Shown piece after piece: positions 13,601 through 26,216 of a stretch of DNA of 64,000 nt. Source of the DNA: Tubiluchus corallicola (taxonomy: Eukaryota > Priapulida > Priapulimorpha > Priapulimorphida > Tubiluchidae); assembly GCA_030141605.1 (NCBI GenBank), contig JAQGDQ010002372.1:761694-825693 (forward strand). Direction: 5' to 3'. The stretch's first letter is position 1. Each line of letters starts with the position of its first letter. A program made the translations under genes and the position numbers. Under the pieces are notes generated by a model. It made no database searches and was not told the DNA's origin. It saw only the letters and a list, made by a program, of their open reading frames with translations.

Positions 13601-16600
13601 AGTGGACTATTTGTGAAAGTCGTATAACAGCACAGGAAAGAGTGACAAAGCACTATTACTGTTAAGTAGCACTTGGGTAGTAAATAAATAGCTTTGTTTG
13701 GGTTTATATCATTTTTTAATTTAGCTATTTAAACACTACTTTTTCCAGACAGAAGCAGATGGTGCAATTGGCGTTGAGGATGTCTCCAGTTTCCCATCGT
13801 TAACTGAAATCTCTTCTGCATATTGTTCTGTTGCAGAAATATACATGACTGATTGTTGGTGAGCAAAATTTCTTTTGCCTTGGGGTCTTTACTTACAGAT
13901 CTGATGAAGGAAGTATAACTCAAAATTGGTGTGATTATAAACATTACCCTCCTGTAAAGCCTGTAATTCAATAATATAGGTTTCCTGTTTTTTTTGTAAA
14001 AAATGGCAAAAACCAAAATCCTATTCATTAGATATTGAAACATGGGATTTTTAAATACTAGTTCTAGTTGTCTGCCAAATTTTAGCTAACTACATTTTTG
14101 CAAATGGTGTTGCTGAGCTGTATGATTATAATTTGAATAGAAAGAGCATTTGCACAACTTTGGTCTTATGAGTTTATGTATGTAACTTAGGAAAGTTGAA
14201 ATTTTATGGAATACGAAATATTGTTTGTTTGCCCATTTTATCCAGTCACCTTTTGAAGTTCATATTATGTCTTATCTTATCATTCTTGAAGGCTTCAATA
14301 TCTGATTTACAGTTTTGAAGAAAATGCAGAGCATCTTTGTAAAGGTTATATAGAAAAAGCCATAGAAACTGATCCAGGCAATCCAGAAGCTCATCATTTA
14401 AAAGCAAGCTTTCTTACTACTATAGGTAACCGTGAGGTAATATTTTTTAAACTTCATTATGAGACAAAAGTATAACATTTTGCTCTATTGATTTAGTTTT
14501 CACTATACACTACCTTAGTAATGAATAATGAACTGAGTAAAAAAATGCAAAAAGTCTGAATAAGAAAATTAGTCTTACATGTCGACGACATTATCACTTT
14601 TAATAATTGTCATACTTTGCTATTTACTGTCATGTAAATATTATGTTTATTGATATTATCCTTACTTATTTATCTGCTGTTTTCCTGCTGTCAAACTGGT
14701 TAAAACACTAAAAAATGAACAAAAAGACCCAAAGACATTTTTCTTGCAATGGATTATTCGATTCCAAATAACACTAATATGTTAAAATTCAGTTTGTGCA
14801 GTTTGTTATGCTTTGAGGAATGCAGTTTTAACATCTTACTTCCATGTTAAGAAAAAACAGTGTGTTGTTTTTACGTACAAGAAGTTGATGTTTGAATACT
14901 TTTAGCAACATTTCTTTTCTAACTTCCCAGATAGAGGTTATTTTTGCTTCAGTATTTAATGGATTACACAACAATAATTACCGAATCTCACAATTTACTT
15001 TTTTGGAGATTTATTGCTTGAAGAGAAATATATGAGCTTCTAATGTGTGTTTTTTACAGGAAGCCAAAGAATCTGCCGAGAAGGGTTTATCTCTCTGGCT
15101 TCCAAACCTCCAAGCTGTTCAGCAAGGGCATCTTGAAAGTGACTCCAAAGTCGACCTTGTTGAGGTATCAACTTTTGTTGACATTATTGGTCGTATTGTG
15201 GTATACACATTGACACCAGTGATGTAGTCAAGTCTTTCGGTACCAGTCCAAGTTGAGTTTCAAGTCCTTGGGGCTCAAGTCCAAGTCAAGTCTCAAATCA
15301 CTGTGACCAGCATTCAACTCAAGTCTTGAGTCTTATTGCCCAAGTTATTGTGTCTGTGTCTGAGCTGGGTCCTAGGTTATGTTCATGTTGTCATGTACAT
15401 CTTTAAATAGAGTTTCAAGATAAAATATTCTAAGGTTTAATCAATTTTCAAACTCCTGATTAATAATAATAAATTGTTATTTTTGGTGTTATTTTGCTTA
15501 TTACTGCACTAAATTTATTGAGTAATATTGATTATTGAATTTTGCTTACAAATGGTTTTACATTTTAATAGCAATTTTGCAGTGGTGTTATAGTGAGTAT
15601 TTATAACATAAAAATTATATTATAATCAGTAGTACTAATTACAATGTACAGGCAGTTAGTCAAGTTTCTTATTACATTTAAGAAACACTATGTCAATTAG
15701 GTTCTTATCTGACAAGCTTAGCTCTGTGGTCTTACTAACAAGCCACTCTGACTGAAGACTCGCACATGTAACAGATATCCTAGTAGCTGGGTATCTATAC
15801 ACTGATTAGCCAGTTTAAAAAGCCTGGCACTAAAAAAACTGACGTAATGTTTCTGATGTTGTGTCAAGTGTACATTTAATGTTGTAATAACAGGAAAGTT
15901 TTTAACTGAGCGTAGATGTGACCACAACGGTGACCCTAGAGAGTTCAAGAACTCCACTTAGGTATAAAATATAAACATGACAATAGGCAACAAACACTGT
16001 TCGAGTGCCAGAATTGAAATGCTTTGTTAAAGGAAGACAGGATGATTTTTCATATACTACCACATTTTCAAGTCCGATAAAAAATATACATTTTAACACA
16101 ATTAGTGCTGCAAAAGCATTTCTGTTAATTAAATAATAGATTAAAAACTTAGTTAATGGCGTGCGAGCACAACTATTGATGACATCACAAACTAACATCA
16201 TTTTCAACAGCAAAAAATATTCCACGAGCACGTTGCACGTGTTTGCAAAAGCGAAAACTGAGGCACAGTACTCCACTCAGTTAAAATCTCTTCGAACAAT
16301 GTAACTACAAGTAAAGGCTTTGTACCTTGTCCTATTTGAGGCTCCCTAGACTACCAATTTGTTAACCTCGGTGATTTAACACTTTTTCAGCAAAAAATTT
16401 GGCCCTTTAATAAAAAAGTAACTCGTTATCCTAATAAAAAACAATTTGTTAAAACTAAATAGGTTTAAAAATGTTTGATTACTTAAAAATTATAAATTTT
16501 TATTGTTTGATGTATAATTTTTAGCAGCTGCAGCATGATCTTTGCTGGAAATTTTATGAAAATTATGAAGTGTTAAAGCATTTGGTAAACAGTAGGCCGG

Positions 16601-17758
16601 GGCTAAGAAGTGCAGGGCCAAATTAGAAAATTATTAGTGGAGCTGTTTGCCCCACTAATGATGCAGAACAATATAAACAGTTTGGACATATTTAACAAAA
16701 CAAACTATATTCCAAGCGTTATGTTATATAACCTCATTAACAGCACTGTTTATGTTTTGAGTGTTTGAATATCATCATCAAATTAGCAAAATTAAAATCC
16801 AATGACAATCTAACTAATGCATATAGGGTTTTTACCATTTACTTTTTTAAAAGGTAAATTGCAAGAATAAACTGAAATTATAAAACAAATGAACAAACAA
16901 TCAGCAAAAAACATTGTAATATAGGTGATATGTGAGGAAAGACTGAATAGTTTCACTCCTTCACAGTATCAAGAAACTTCATGCACATTGGACACTCATT
17001 AATTCATCATAGCATCCTCCACTCGGGCGTGTGCACAGGGCCCCCTTTTGGCGCAGAGCCCATTTTGAACAAATGTGTCTATTTGACTTAAAACCAGTCT
17101 TGATAAACAGTTATTCAAAGTGGTTACTTCTAATAAAAAAGATTATTGCTAACGTGAATGGATCTAACAAATGCATTTTAGTTTTACACAACCTTGTTTA
17201 GTGACTGCAGAACTTCAATGAATCTGAAAGTTTTAATCACATGTTATGTTATTGCCATCTCTTATAGAAAACTATTGCTTTAATGCCATTTTGATAAAAC
17301 TACTGTAATAAAATTTGTTAATATTTAGGTTTGTTCACTCAGCATTCAGAGCAGGATAGCAATATCTCAGCTACTCATTGAACTAGAAGAATATGATGTA
17401 AGTTTTTTCTGAAATGCTTTTATCTACATGCCTAATTATGATATAAGTAAAACAAAGTTTTCTTTATTGTAAATAAAAACAATGTAATTAACTAAGCTTT
17501 TTAATTTCAGAAAGCAAATGAAGTCTTAGATCTTCTTGTTGATGAAGATGATGAAATTGCAATCGTAAGTTTTGATTTTAATTTTCTTGTTCGTAGATTG
17601 GACCAGTTACTTTTGTTTGTCATTTAGATTATCACAACTTTTTAAAAGAAATATGCATTTTTTCTGTGCAGGTTTGGTATTTACTGGGTTGGCTGAATTA
17701 CTTGAAAGGTTCTGACTATTATGGAAATGCAAAATTTTATTTAAATAAGGCAAAAAAG
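10602..17758 (+). CDS. Acl4-like TPR protein, probable RPL4 assembly chaperone (10 exons, 3' end missing)
   Basis: Exons: 10602-10659, 11371-11468, 12182-12328, 12923-13075, 13749-13858, 14313-14436, 15060-15164, 17329-17397, 17511-17564 and 17672-17758. All introns are GT-AG and phases agree, giving 335 residues. The start ATG gives a very basic N-terminus (MGKHGMKAKARKPKRLHRK), likely nucleolar or ribosome-directed. TPR-type helices follow: ALEIEPDNLKVLETTSSLL, then AVSLSPDEGH and GQEAVKCYQKAI. A family-typical block ISSAYCSVAEIYMTD comes next, then ETDPGNPEAHHLKA, an acidic LLVDEDDEIAI and VWYLLGWLNYLKG. Yeast Acl4 holds newly made ribosomal protein L4 until it joins the 60S precursor; animal homologues are annotated by similarity. 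Family members usually continue about 40 residues with a Cys-Asp-Asp helix. That final exon was not found, although exon 10 ends in a good GTAAGT donor. Confidence 0.85.
10989..11105. repeat. Degenerate CTACA pentanucleotide repeat
   Basis: A run of degraded CTACA/CTGCA units ending in four clean copies of CACTA-phase repeat near 11085-11103. It lies in the first coding intron of the Acl4-like gene. Confidence 0.6.
15216..15350. repeat. CAAGTC-rich repeat, probable TIR-element remnant
   Basis: Begins CCAGTGATGTAGTCAAGTC and contains many AAGTC/CAAGTCC words in both senses. It lies in the 2.16-kb intron between exons 7 and 8 of the Acl4-like gene. The CAGTGATG start resembles hAT-type termini, but no matching right end was found. 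Confidence 0.4.
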
Positions 17759-19458
17759 GTAAGTAACACATTGTTAATGTTATGCTGGCACATTACATAG
17801 TGTAGCATGTAAATTTTATGCTGGCAGATTACATAGTGTAGCAATCATAGCAGTTATATAAGAGCATGCAATGTTATATAACTGCATAAACTAGTGATCT
17901 TGAAACTTTGAAACTGGTCCAAATGTCAGTGGAAATGTCAGCAAAATATTGTAAAAATTTTTTAACAACTTTATCATTTGCCTCCACCTTTTACTGGTAT
18001 ACCTATGTGTGTCATGTAATTTGTTGGAAATATGAAAAGCCATGGTTTTACTTTTTTGGTTTATTCCCTAATGTATGGAAAAATTGAGTAGTCTGCCAGC
18101 AAAAATGGGATGATAATAACAATTTTTGCTGGACAGTAAAGGTTGTAAAACAGTTGGTTTGGTGTCAGCATACTTACCAGTCACTCTTCATGATCAGATT
18201 TTTAATATCAGTATATCATTTTCCTAAAATTAATGTGCACAGCTAGGAGTCACTCAACATTGGAAACAGTTTGAGAAACTTACAGCATGTTTTATCTTTT
18301 CTTTGTACATTATTGTGGGCATTTTCTTTGAAATTTGTGTGATTTCATTATCAAAACTATGATTTTAACTGTCAAATTTTTCTTAAACTGTTGTTGACCT
18401 TTGGCACAAGGTGATTTGCAGGCAAAACTACAGACAAATGTGTTACAAAGAAACATCTCCTCATTTTTTCAACTTCATTTATGTACAAGATAACAGTCAG
18501 AAATAAAAGGATCATTCAAAATAGGTGACATGTGAAAAGCTGTTTACAAACATTTTTAACAGACAATTTGTAACAGATGCATTATGGGATTCCCCACTAT
18601 TCAGTTAGCTCATGTCGAGTAAAAATAAATAACTACATGCATGCAATACTTTGCATGTCCTGACTTTCTAGCTTATTCATATATATTTTAGTAAAGTTAA
18701 AGGAAGTTACTTGAAAATGATACATTGTGAAGCGTCACAGCCTGCTAATGCCCTATATGAGTGGCTCATTTAGAATAAGTAAGGTGCCATTTCTGTAGAA
18801 AAATGGAAACATAGTCCCACAAATGGGAAAAATTGAGCAGTATAATAATGCAAGGCAGTTATCATTATGCAAGACAACTGTCATATTCATATGACTATAT
18901 GCTTTGCTGAAACAAACATTGTAAAATAGACAATTAAATAATTTTAGCTTGTGAAGATCATCAACTGCCTTAACATTGTTTGACCAATGTTAGCAAAAAT
19001 GGTAGTATTAAAAACTCATATACAGCAACAAGTAAAAGCATTGCCATATTGGCTACATACCTCGTTAGGATCATGCTTGTTTTATTAGGCCACAAGTCGA
19101 TAAACATTTATATGTTCATTTACAAGTACATTAAATGCACTTGAGTGGTTCACTTTAAACCTCAAATGTAACACCAGTTCATGTTCTTGTCTACTGTGTT
19201 ACCTGTCAATTATTTTGCCCATTATGGTATCTGTTATGGAAGTTTTAAAAGACTCCACATCTTATCTATTATTATAAGAAATTTTTGAACATTCATTGCT
19301 TCATAAGCGTGATAACACTTTCTGCACCACATTACCTGTCTATAAAATAACAGAACACTACTCACAATACAACAGTATTATTTACAAACAAATTTACACT
19401 TTGTCTTTTATAAAAAGACACTAACTTCACAATAATACCAAACAGTCTAAATGCAGCA
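17759..19458. other. Downstream of Acl4 exon 10; no exon found
   Basis: Searched on the plus strand for the final Acl4-like exon. The candidate after the acceptor near 18946 reads only 11 codons before a stop and lacks the expected CDD-type helix. On the minus strand this holds the 3' side of the LRR gene; AATAAA in that sense lies at 19086-19081, a possible polyadenylation signal. Confidence 0.4.
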
Positions 19459-22053
19459 TTATACCGAGGTGACAATTGCTGTTGTTTCCGAGTTATCTAA
19501 GTGCTTCTTTGTTTCACTAGAGTGGATGGGTGGTGGTGGTGGGGGAGGAACAACAGACATAAAATCTCTTTCTTTTTTACTAACTGTCCTGCTTTTTAGC
19601 ACGCACACATAAGCACACAGAATGATTACTAAAACGGCACACATTCCCAATGAACTTGCTAGTATTATGATGATTAAGAAATGCTCATTTTCTATTCCTG
19701 TGCACACAGAAGCACTGTGATCACTGTTCTTTTTATCACTATTGGGAGTGTCTGTTTCAAAATGCTTGTTGTCATAGAAACCATTGTTCATTGAACTAGT
19801 GCACACAAATGACGACGGCTGTAAGCACATAATACACTTATTCATTAAATATGGCGGTCCATAACACGTGATACTGTTTAGTTCATCTATATCAGCAAGG
19901 CTGCTGCGCGATTTATTTTTCCACAACTCTAACCATTCACGCAACCATTTTATTTGACAGTCACAAATCCAAGGGTTCTTATTTATCCTTAAAGTCTTGA
20001 TGCCAAGTGCATGTGTTTTTGTCAGCACATCTGTGTCCATGCGCATAATCCGATTATGGCTGAGATCTAACCAGCTCAACATCTGCAGTTTTTTAAACAG
20101 CTGACCTTTAATAGTAGAAATATTGTTATAGCCAAGATCGAGCTGTTGTAATGTTGGAATGTCATTAAATGCACTGTCTGCTATATCTGTTATTGTGTTA
20201 TTTGCTAGCGATAAATGTCTGAAAGACTTCATGATCTGAAAACTACCATTTTCAATAACTTTTATCTGGTTGTGACTGATATTTATCACAATAACTTCGC
20301 TCAAGTTATAAAAACTATTCACTTGTATGTCGCTAATGTTGTTGTGAGATAAATCAAGGCTCTGTAAACTAGATAAATTCGAAAAAGTCCATGCTTGAAT
20401 CTTTTCTATGCGGTTGAAAGATAAATTAATAGCTGTTATAGAACTAGTAAATGGTCCACCTTGAAATGCCATTGGGTCAACAGTGCTGATATTGTTTCCT
20501 TCGAGGTGAATGTTCAGCAAACTCTTCATATTACAGAAAGAGTTATCTGGCAATCGGTATACGTTGTTGTTTTCCATCTGAAGGCTTTGCAAAGCGGTCA
20601 TATTTATAAAAGCTTCTTTTGGGAAAATACTAATGTGATTATTTCTAAGTACAAGGTGCTGAAGACTCTTTTCAACCCCAAGGAAGGCTTTTGAGCTGAT
20701 GTGATCGATTTTATTATTGCCTAAAGTGAGTATCCTTAGTGAACGGAGAGTAAAAAATGATTCGTCTGGTATCCATCGTATCTGATTATCTTGTAGAGAT
20801 AAGCTCCATAAATTAGTAAATCCATAGAGTGCTGATACTGGAATTTCTGTCAGCAAGTTTCCTTCCAAGTTAAGCGTTCCTGGGTTTTCTTTAAATTCCT
20901 CTAAGCTATTGGGTGGAATGTTGATATTTTGTATTTCATTGTTACCTAAATTAAGCACATGCAGTGATCTTAAGTTAGCTATTACTGTATACGGAAATTG
21001 ACTAATACGGTTACGTGAGAGATGTAGATAGACGAGGCTGTCTTCCAGCCCATTTAGTGCCCCATCAGATATGTTACTGATTTCATTAGCATCCAAGTTT
21101 AGGTTCATTAGATTGGGAAGATTGCGAAAACTGTCATTAGGTATGGATGTTATTTCGTTCGCCCCCAGTACTAAATACTGCAGTTGGTACATATTGAGTG
21201 CTTCTTTTGGTATCTCTTTTAACTTGTTACTGTGCAGATATAGCAATGTAACATTATCTAGACCGGAAAAGCCATGCTCTTCTATTGTGGTTACCTGATT
21301 ATAAGCAATGTTGAGATGCTCTAATTCAATGAGGCTGCTAAATGCTTGGTTTTGGATGGTTGTAATGTAATTATGAGATAACTTGAGTATAGCAAGTCTG
21401 TCTAAATGGCAAAATGCATTCGAAGTGATGTTCATTAGGTTATTGTTCCGTAAATCTAACTCTTGCAGTGCATCTAACCCTTTAAAGGCATTGTGAGCTA
21501 TGCTGTTTATGGAATTTGAATTTAATTTGAGCTGTGTCATTGACGGCAAAGAACTAAATGCATAATTGTGGAGCTTCGTGATCATGTTGTAACCAAGGTC
21601 TAGTTTTTTCAGATTGTGCAAACCTTCGAATACTGCAGATGGAACTTGCGCCATGTTGTTTTCTTTCAGTATCAGCTCTAATAAATAGTCTCTAGATTCT
21701 AAAAATGCTTCTGCTGCAATCGTTTCCAAGTTGTTATTTACAATGTGAAGCTCCTTTATTTTGAGGTGGGAAAGTGTTGGCTGAGGAATAGTGCTGATTT
21801 GATTGTACTCTATCACTAGTTTGGTGATGAAATTATCTTTGTTTACACTTTGCAGTGCTTCGTCGATGCTTTCCAAATTGCTGTTTTCACAGTGGATGTT
21901 AAGTGGATTGGTGCTGGTGCACCAACAAACACTCGTCTTCCTTGTCTCCAGAGGACACAGTTGTGTAGATACCTGGTTTATTAAAGAACAACCAACGTAT
22001 GCATGAAGAAGTTGATAAAACAGCCATAGCAATTTTTCCTGCTTCCCAGCCAT
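19459..22053 (-). CDS. Leucine-rich-repeat single-pass membrane protein (chaoptin/receptor-like)
   Basis: One uninterrupted minus-strand exon. The open frame extends to 22095 (878 codons), but the ATG at 22053 is preferred because TTGGTTTTTGCAG followed by ACAATGG is a strong splice acceptor. That start gives 864 residues beginning MAGKQEKLLWLFYQLL, a signal-peptide-like hydrophobic stretch. Numbered on the 878-codon frame: an LRRNT-type cysteine cluster (C47, C57, C59, C69), then about 25 repeats of the LxxLxLxxNxI form from residue 85 to 700, with scattered N-x-S/T sites. An LRRCT cap follows (NPWICDCQIKWLREWL, about 707-766), then a membrane helix (about 805-833) and a short tail with seven prolines. 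The C-terminus is TSV, a class I PDZ-binding pattern. Likely a cell-surface adhesion or recognition protein. The array resembles chaoptin, but that is GPI-anchored, so orthology is unproven. It is antisense to the neighbouring Acl4-like gene and may sit in its last intron. Confidence 0.9.
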   Translation of the reverse strand: MAGKQEKLLWLFYQLLHAYVGCSLINQVSTQLCPLETRKTSVCWCTSTNPLNIHCENSNLESIDEALQSVNKDNFITKLVIEYNQISTIPQPTLSHLKIKELHIVNNNLETIAAEAFLESRDYLLELILKENNMAQVPSAVFEGLHNLKKLDLGYNMITKLHNYAFSSLPSMTQLKLNSNSINSIAHNAFKGLDALQELDLRNNNLMNITSNAFCHLDRLAILKLSHNYITTIQNQAFSSLIELEHLNIAYNQVTTIEEHGFSGLDNVTLLYLHSNKLKEIPKEALNMYQLQYLVLGANEITSIPNDSFRNLPNLMNLNLDANEISNISDGALNGLEDSLVYLHLSRNRISQFPYTVIANLRSLHVLNLGNNEIQNINIPPNSLEEFKENPGTLNLEGNLLTEIPVSALYGFTNLWSLSLQDNQIRWIPDESFFTLRSLRILTLGNNKIDHISSKAFLGVEKSLQHLVLRNNHISIFPKEAFINMTALQSLQMENNNVYRLPDNSFCNMKSLLNIHLEGNNISTVDPMAFQGGPFTSSITAINLSFNRIEKIQAWTFSNLSSLQSLDLSHNNISDIQVNSFYNLSEVIVINISHNQIKVIENGSFQIMKSFRHLSLANNTITDIADSAFNDIPTLQQLDLGYNNISTIKGQLFKKLQMLSWLDLSHNRIMRMDTDVLTKTHALGIKTLRINKNPWICDCQIKWLREWLELWKNKSRSSLADIDELNSITCYGPPYLMNKCIMCLQPSSFVCTSSMNNGFYDNKHFETDTPNSDKKNSDHSASVCTGIENEHFLIIIILASSLGMCAVLVIILCAYVCVLKSRTVSKKERDFMSVVPPPPPPPIHSSETKKHLDNSETTAIVTSV

Positions 22054-22095
22054 TGTCTGCAAAAACCAACAAAAAACATTTACTGATTTAGCCAT

Positions 22096-24991
22096 TATTT
22101 TTGATCAATAGATGCTTTTGCCAATACAATTCTCAAATTGACATTTTCAAAATCGTATCATCTTCAGTGAACAAATTACATTCTTTTAGTTGGCAGTAAT
22201 GCCGTCACAAGAATTGATCAGAAGCTAATTAATGTTGTCGCTGGACTGAAAATTATATTTGAGCACCAATGCATCAAAAACTGTGCTTTTCACAACACCT
22301 TTCTGATAACTCCTTGTGTGTGAATTCAGTAATGAAGGCAATTTGCATATTGAAAGCATAATAATAATGTGAATAATCACGTTCCTCCACTCTACAACGA
22401 ATTTGTGAGGCTCGTTATAGTAAAATCACGCGGCTGCGAACATAAAGCTTCTTATGAACACACAAACTGCAAGCAGTATATATTCTTCTATACAAAGATA
22501 CTACCTGTTTAAAATGTATAAGTGACAGAAAGCTGATTATCCAGTGCATTACAGTAGAAATTAGCTGACAAAACAACAAACATTTTTTTTATTTTCAGTC
22601 AGTACTTAAACTGTTCAGCTCATTGCACAACTGTTGACTGCCTTACAAAATTACTAAATTTTATGTATAATTTTGCACAGTGACAATGCATAATAGATAG
22701 GCAGCTGGTTATTTTAAATAAGCCATGTTAGGTCAAAGCTACAGTGTTTCATTTCATTCTAGGAGTTTTAGAAGTCCATACACATATTTTACCCAGATCT
22801 CATGGGTGACTGACGCAGATCAATATGAAATTTTCTGAACAGCAAAACATCTGCGTAACCCTTTATGTGTCACTGCTTATTACAACTCTTCTTCTTTGGC
22901 CATGTTTACCTTCTTGGGCTTTGTAAATCAGGACTCTTGAAAAGCAGTCCCATCTATACAGCAGTTGAAAGTGTAACGTCTCTGAAAGCGTAAATCCAGA
23001 TAAATTTGTATAATGGTTTTGGCCTTTTATTATTTTTAAATTAAGAACGTAGGTTGACGGTAATAGACGTTCCTATAGTTTGACTTTTGTGATATCGTAG
23101 TTTTATTTTCAGTGATATCTGTTTTTGAGATAGCTGCAGTATCGATAAAGAAACCTCAATTAGACAGATATTTAAAAGCAGAGAAATTCAGGCACGTTTG
23201 TTTTTACCAAGCTTTCATCCAACTATATACGAACGCAATATTTCTAAATTACTTCTCAAACTTTGATGTTATTCTCGTACGCATCTATTTACTGACTTGA
23301 TTAAGACAGCAAAAGTTCTCCGAAATTCTGAGTGGCTTTTGTTATTGCAGGCTTAGTTTGCATTGTTTCTGAAATAGCTTTTAAAAGTCTGTGAATTGTG
23401 CCCTTTTAGTATCAAAGTATGTTGTATTAGGACCTATAAATACGTGGTAGATTCTGAGCCAAATTGAGGAATATCTGTGACATCTTACACTCACAAAATC
23501 TTGCTTTAAAAATAATATTTTGTAGACAATCAATAATTTTCCTCATGATCTGGACGTTCTTCTTAGTTACATATACCAAGTACTTTTATTCTGATATAAT
23601 GATATTTTATGTGGTTAATTAGTGATTGTTATGAGTCATTTATCATTAATTACTTGATCAAAAAATCACATCTAAGATTCATTGAAGTGGCAAACTTTAT
23701 TTTAATTTATTTAATATGGTGTTTACGTTCAAATAACTGGGAATTTAAGTGTGAGTCTGTGCCGTGTGAAACTCTCGGTAGTCTGACTTGCGTTGATAAA
23801 ACCATTTGAAAATCTGTCATGCCTAATATGATATCATTATGTTAGTGAAGTTACTGACCATTTTGCTCACAACTTCCTTAAACTGAAAAATACTGTAGCA
23901 CCATCGTTATTAAGGACTGAACTTTTTATCACACTGCTATTGGCTTATTGGCAAAACCGATATCAATCAAAATTATGCTGCTTTAAATGGCTCAATATCC
24001 TTGTATTTCTCATTGCTATTTTTTCTTCTGTCTTGCTAAAAGCTTCAGTTGCATTCTTCTTTCACTCTGATTCTGATGCGACACCCGCCGTTAAATTATA
24101 TTGTCTCGGCTGGCGAACTATCGTTATGAATTTCATAAAGGCACCGGCGAAATTTCGCTCTACAGTCGCTAGCTTGATTTGCAGCTGACACACGAAAATG
24201 AAATCTCCTTTGCTGACAAATTAAAACGCGTTTCTATTATGCCGTAGGTAACTGACACTGCGCATCTCAGTAGCTTCAGCTGCATTGTGAAACTAGGCTC
24301 AATTTATGTGGCAGTTAATTAGCTTTCACGAATTTTTCCCAATAGAAAACGCATAGGAAACACAAAGCCCGATATTCTGGCTTCTAATTAGAAATTGTTT
24401 ATTGCTCACTTTAATAGGAATGAGAGTCTGTAAATTACTCACTGGTGAGCTCTACTGCTAACTGTTATTAAAGCTGGTTGTAATACAAATAAGCTCAGTT
24501 CAATCTGTGTCGCGGTAATTACCCTTGGATGACCATTGGCTTGTCCTTGTTAGGTCGACTAAATTGTCTGCACAAGGTGGATCAATATAGTAAATTCACA
24601 TTGACCCCAATTTATCGTCTGTTGTACAGGAAGCCAGCCTGCTAGTACTTTGACTGGTTTCAGTTTAATGTCAATACTGTTTTGAAATGGCTTCACTTCC
24701 TTCTTTCTATTTGTCCTCCGAACTGGCATGCGCCTGAAAATTCTCTCTGATCTCAAAAACGTTGCGGATTGGCAGAATGAATTGTTTAGATTATACATAT
24801 GATATACTCTGCAGAGCATGGAGCTCAACTGAACAGACGACATTGCTGAAATTGTCTTTCTTTTCAGTCCATTAAACCGTTCGATAACCAATTGTTTTCA
24901 ATACGTAAACGATTCAATTTAATACCCATTTTTCTGCGAATTTTAGTACTTACAAAACGAATTTTTAGTAGCTTCGCTATGCTTGAAAGCA
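22096..24991. other. No gene recognised
   Basis: AT-rich sequence upstream of the LRR gene. Its 5'UTR exon and promoter must be somewhere here but cannot be placed. Short open frames (for example 24559-24891 on the minus strand) show no domain or splice support. Confidence 0.4.
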
Positions 24992-25090
24992 GGGCCAGCT
25001 ATACCACTAGGGAAATTAGGCACTTGCCCAGGATGCCAAATTTTTTGGGGCGCCAAATTCTGGAAGTAATTCTTAAATTTTTTAGATTAG
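24992..25090 (+). mobile_element. hAT-like terminus, isolated fragment
   Basis: Begins CAGGGCCAGCTATACCACTA and continues with GGCACTTGCCCAGG and GGGGCGCC words, a pattern common at hAT element ends. No matching inverted right end was seen within the next few kilobases, so this is a partial or degraded copy. Confidence 0.45.
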
Positions 25091-26216
25091 TTTTAGCATA
25101 AGTAATTGTATATATTATACTAATGTACTATACTATACTAATATTATACTAATATAACATAGTGTGTGTATAACATAAATGCACAACGTTTTAACTTGCT
25201 GAAACAAACTGCTTGTGTTATACTCCTGTCGAAATATATAGACGCCAATATGAACTTGTCTTCTTGCAGCAAAATACTTTCCATTTTTGCTTTACCTGCC
25301 TTCTTAAGATTACATTATTCAACGTTTTATTGTAGACACCATTAGCATGTTAACCCGCTTTTGCGTACAGTGTACATTGTACGCATACTGTGTGGCAGCA
25401 GAGAAAGTAACGACTCTTCATTTTATAAAAAAATTTCTTGCAAAAGCGCATCTAATTATGACAAATAAATCTATAAAAATAGAAGCTTTCAGGGCCATAA
25501 TACGGGAAAAACAAGGTAAAAAAGCTGGTGAACATTGAACGGCAAAAGATTCGTCAAAGAACTATTTGCAATCAGACAGAGTTATGGCTGTGAAGATGAT
25601 GAAACTAGTAATTTGGTGTATGAAAAAGAAGTTATTGTTTCAAAAATTTTCTGGTGAAAAGATCGAGCGCATAGTCAAGAGTATGTACACGAACAATATG
25701 CAGCAGAAATTGCAATGGACTCATAAATTCAACTTGAAATGAAATCGACACAAGCTGTAGATAGATAATTGACTACAGTTAATTAGTACACTTAGTAAAC
25801 TAGCTATTGGACAAAAAGCTGCGCATTCAATTTCTCGTTTTGTTATCGTCATTTGATGTATTTTAAGATTATTAATGGTTATCTGTAAATTAATTTCTCG
25901 GGTAAAGCAGCCATGATGTTCGGGACAGGGTGCTTAGTCCCGTATCTTCGTTGATGGGACACACACTCAGACTGAATGTAACTTACCTAATATAGATAAT
26001 TAACACACTTTGCATGAATGTAAATGACATATATTACGAAAAAATAAGATGATCTGAATTTGGTCCATGGTACAAGGGTGCCGATGACGTCGTCACTGCC
26101 CCTGGCGTACAACTTAGACACAAAATTCTTGTAGCAAATGGCCGATTTCTTATTGGTCCATAATACATTTCGTAACATTTTGTGGCTTCGCTTGCAAGTT
26201 AGGTACAAATAATTTA
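25091..26216. other. No gene recognised
   Basis: Low-complexity ATACTAAT-rich sequence near 25100-25160, then unremarkable AT-rich DNA. About 26070-26095 carries a GGGTGCCGATGACGTCG word related to the start of the tandem repeat that follows. Confidence 0.4.

Noticed and set aside
18946-18980. Candidate last exon of the Acl4-like gene
   Set aside because: A TTTTAG acceptor is followed by only 11 codons with no similarity to the expected C-terminal helix.
22054-22095. First ATG of the LRR frame as the true start
   Set aside because: It lies inside the sequence preceding a strong acceptor (TTTTTGCAG), and the 14 extra residues would displace the signal peptide from the N-terminus. Kept only as an alternative.
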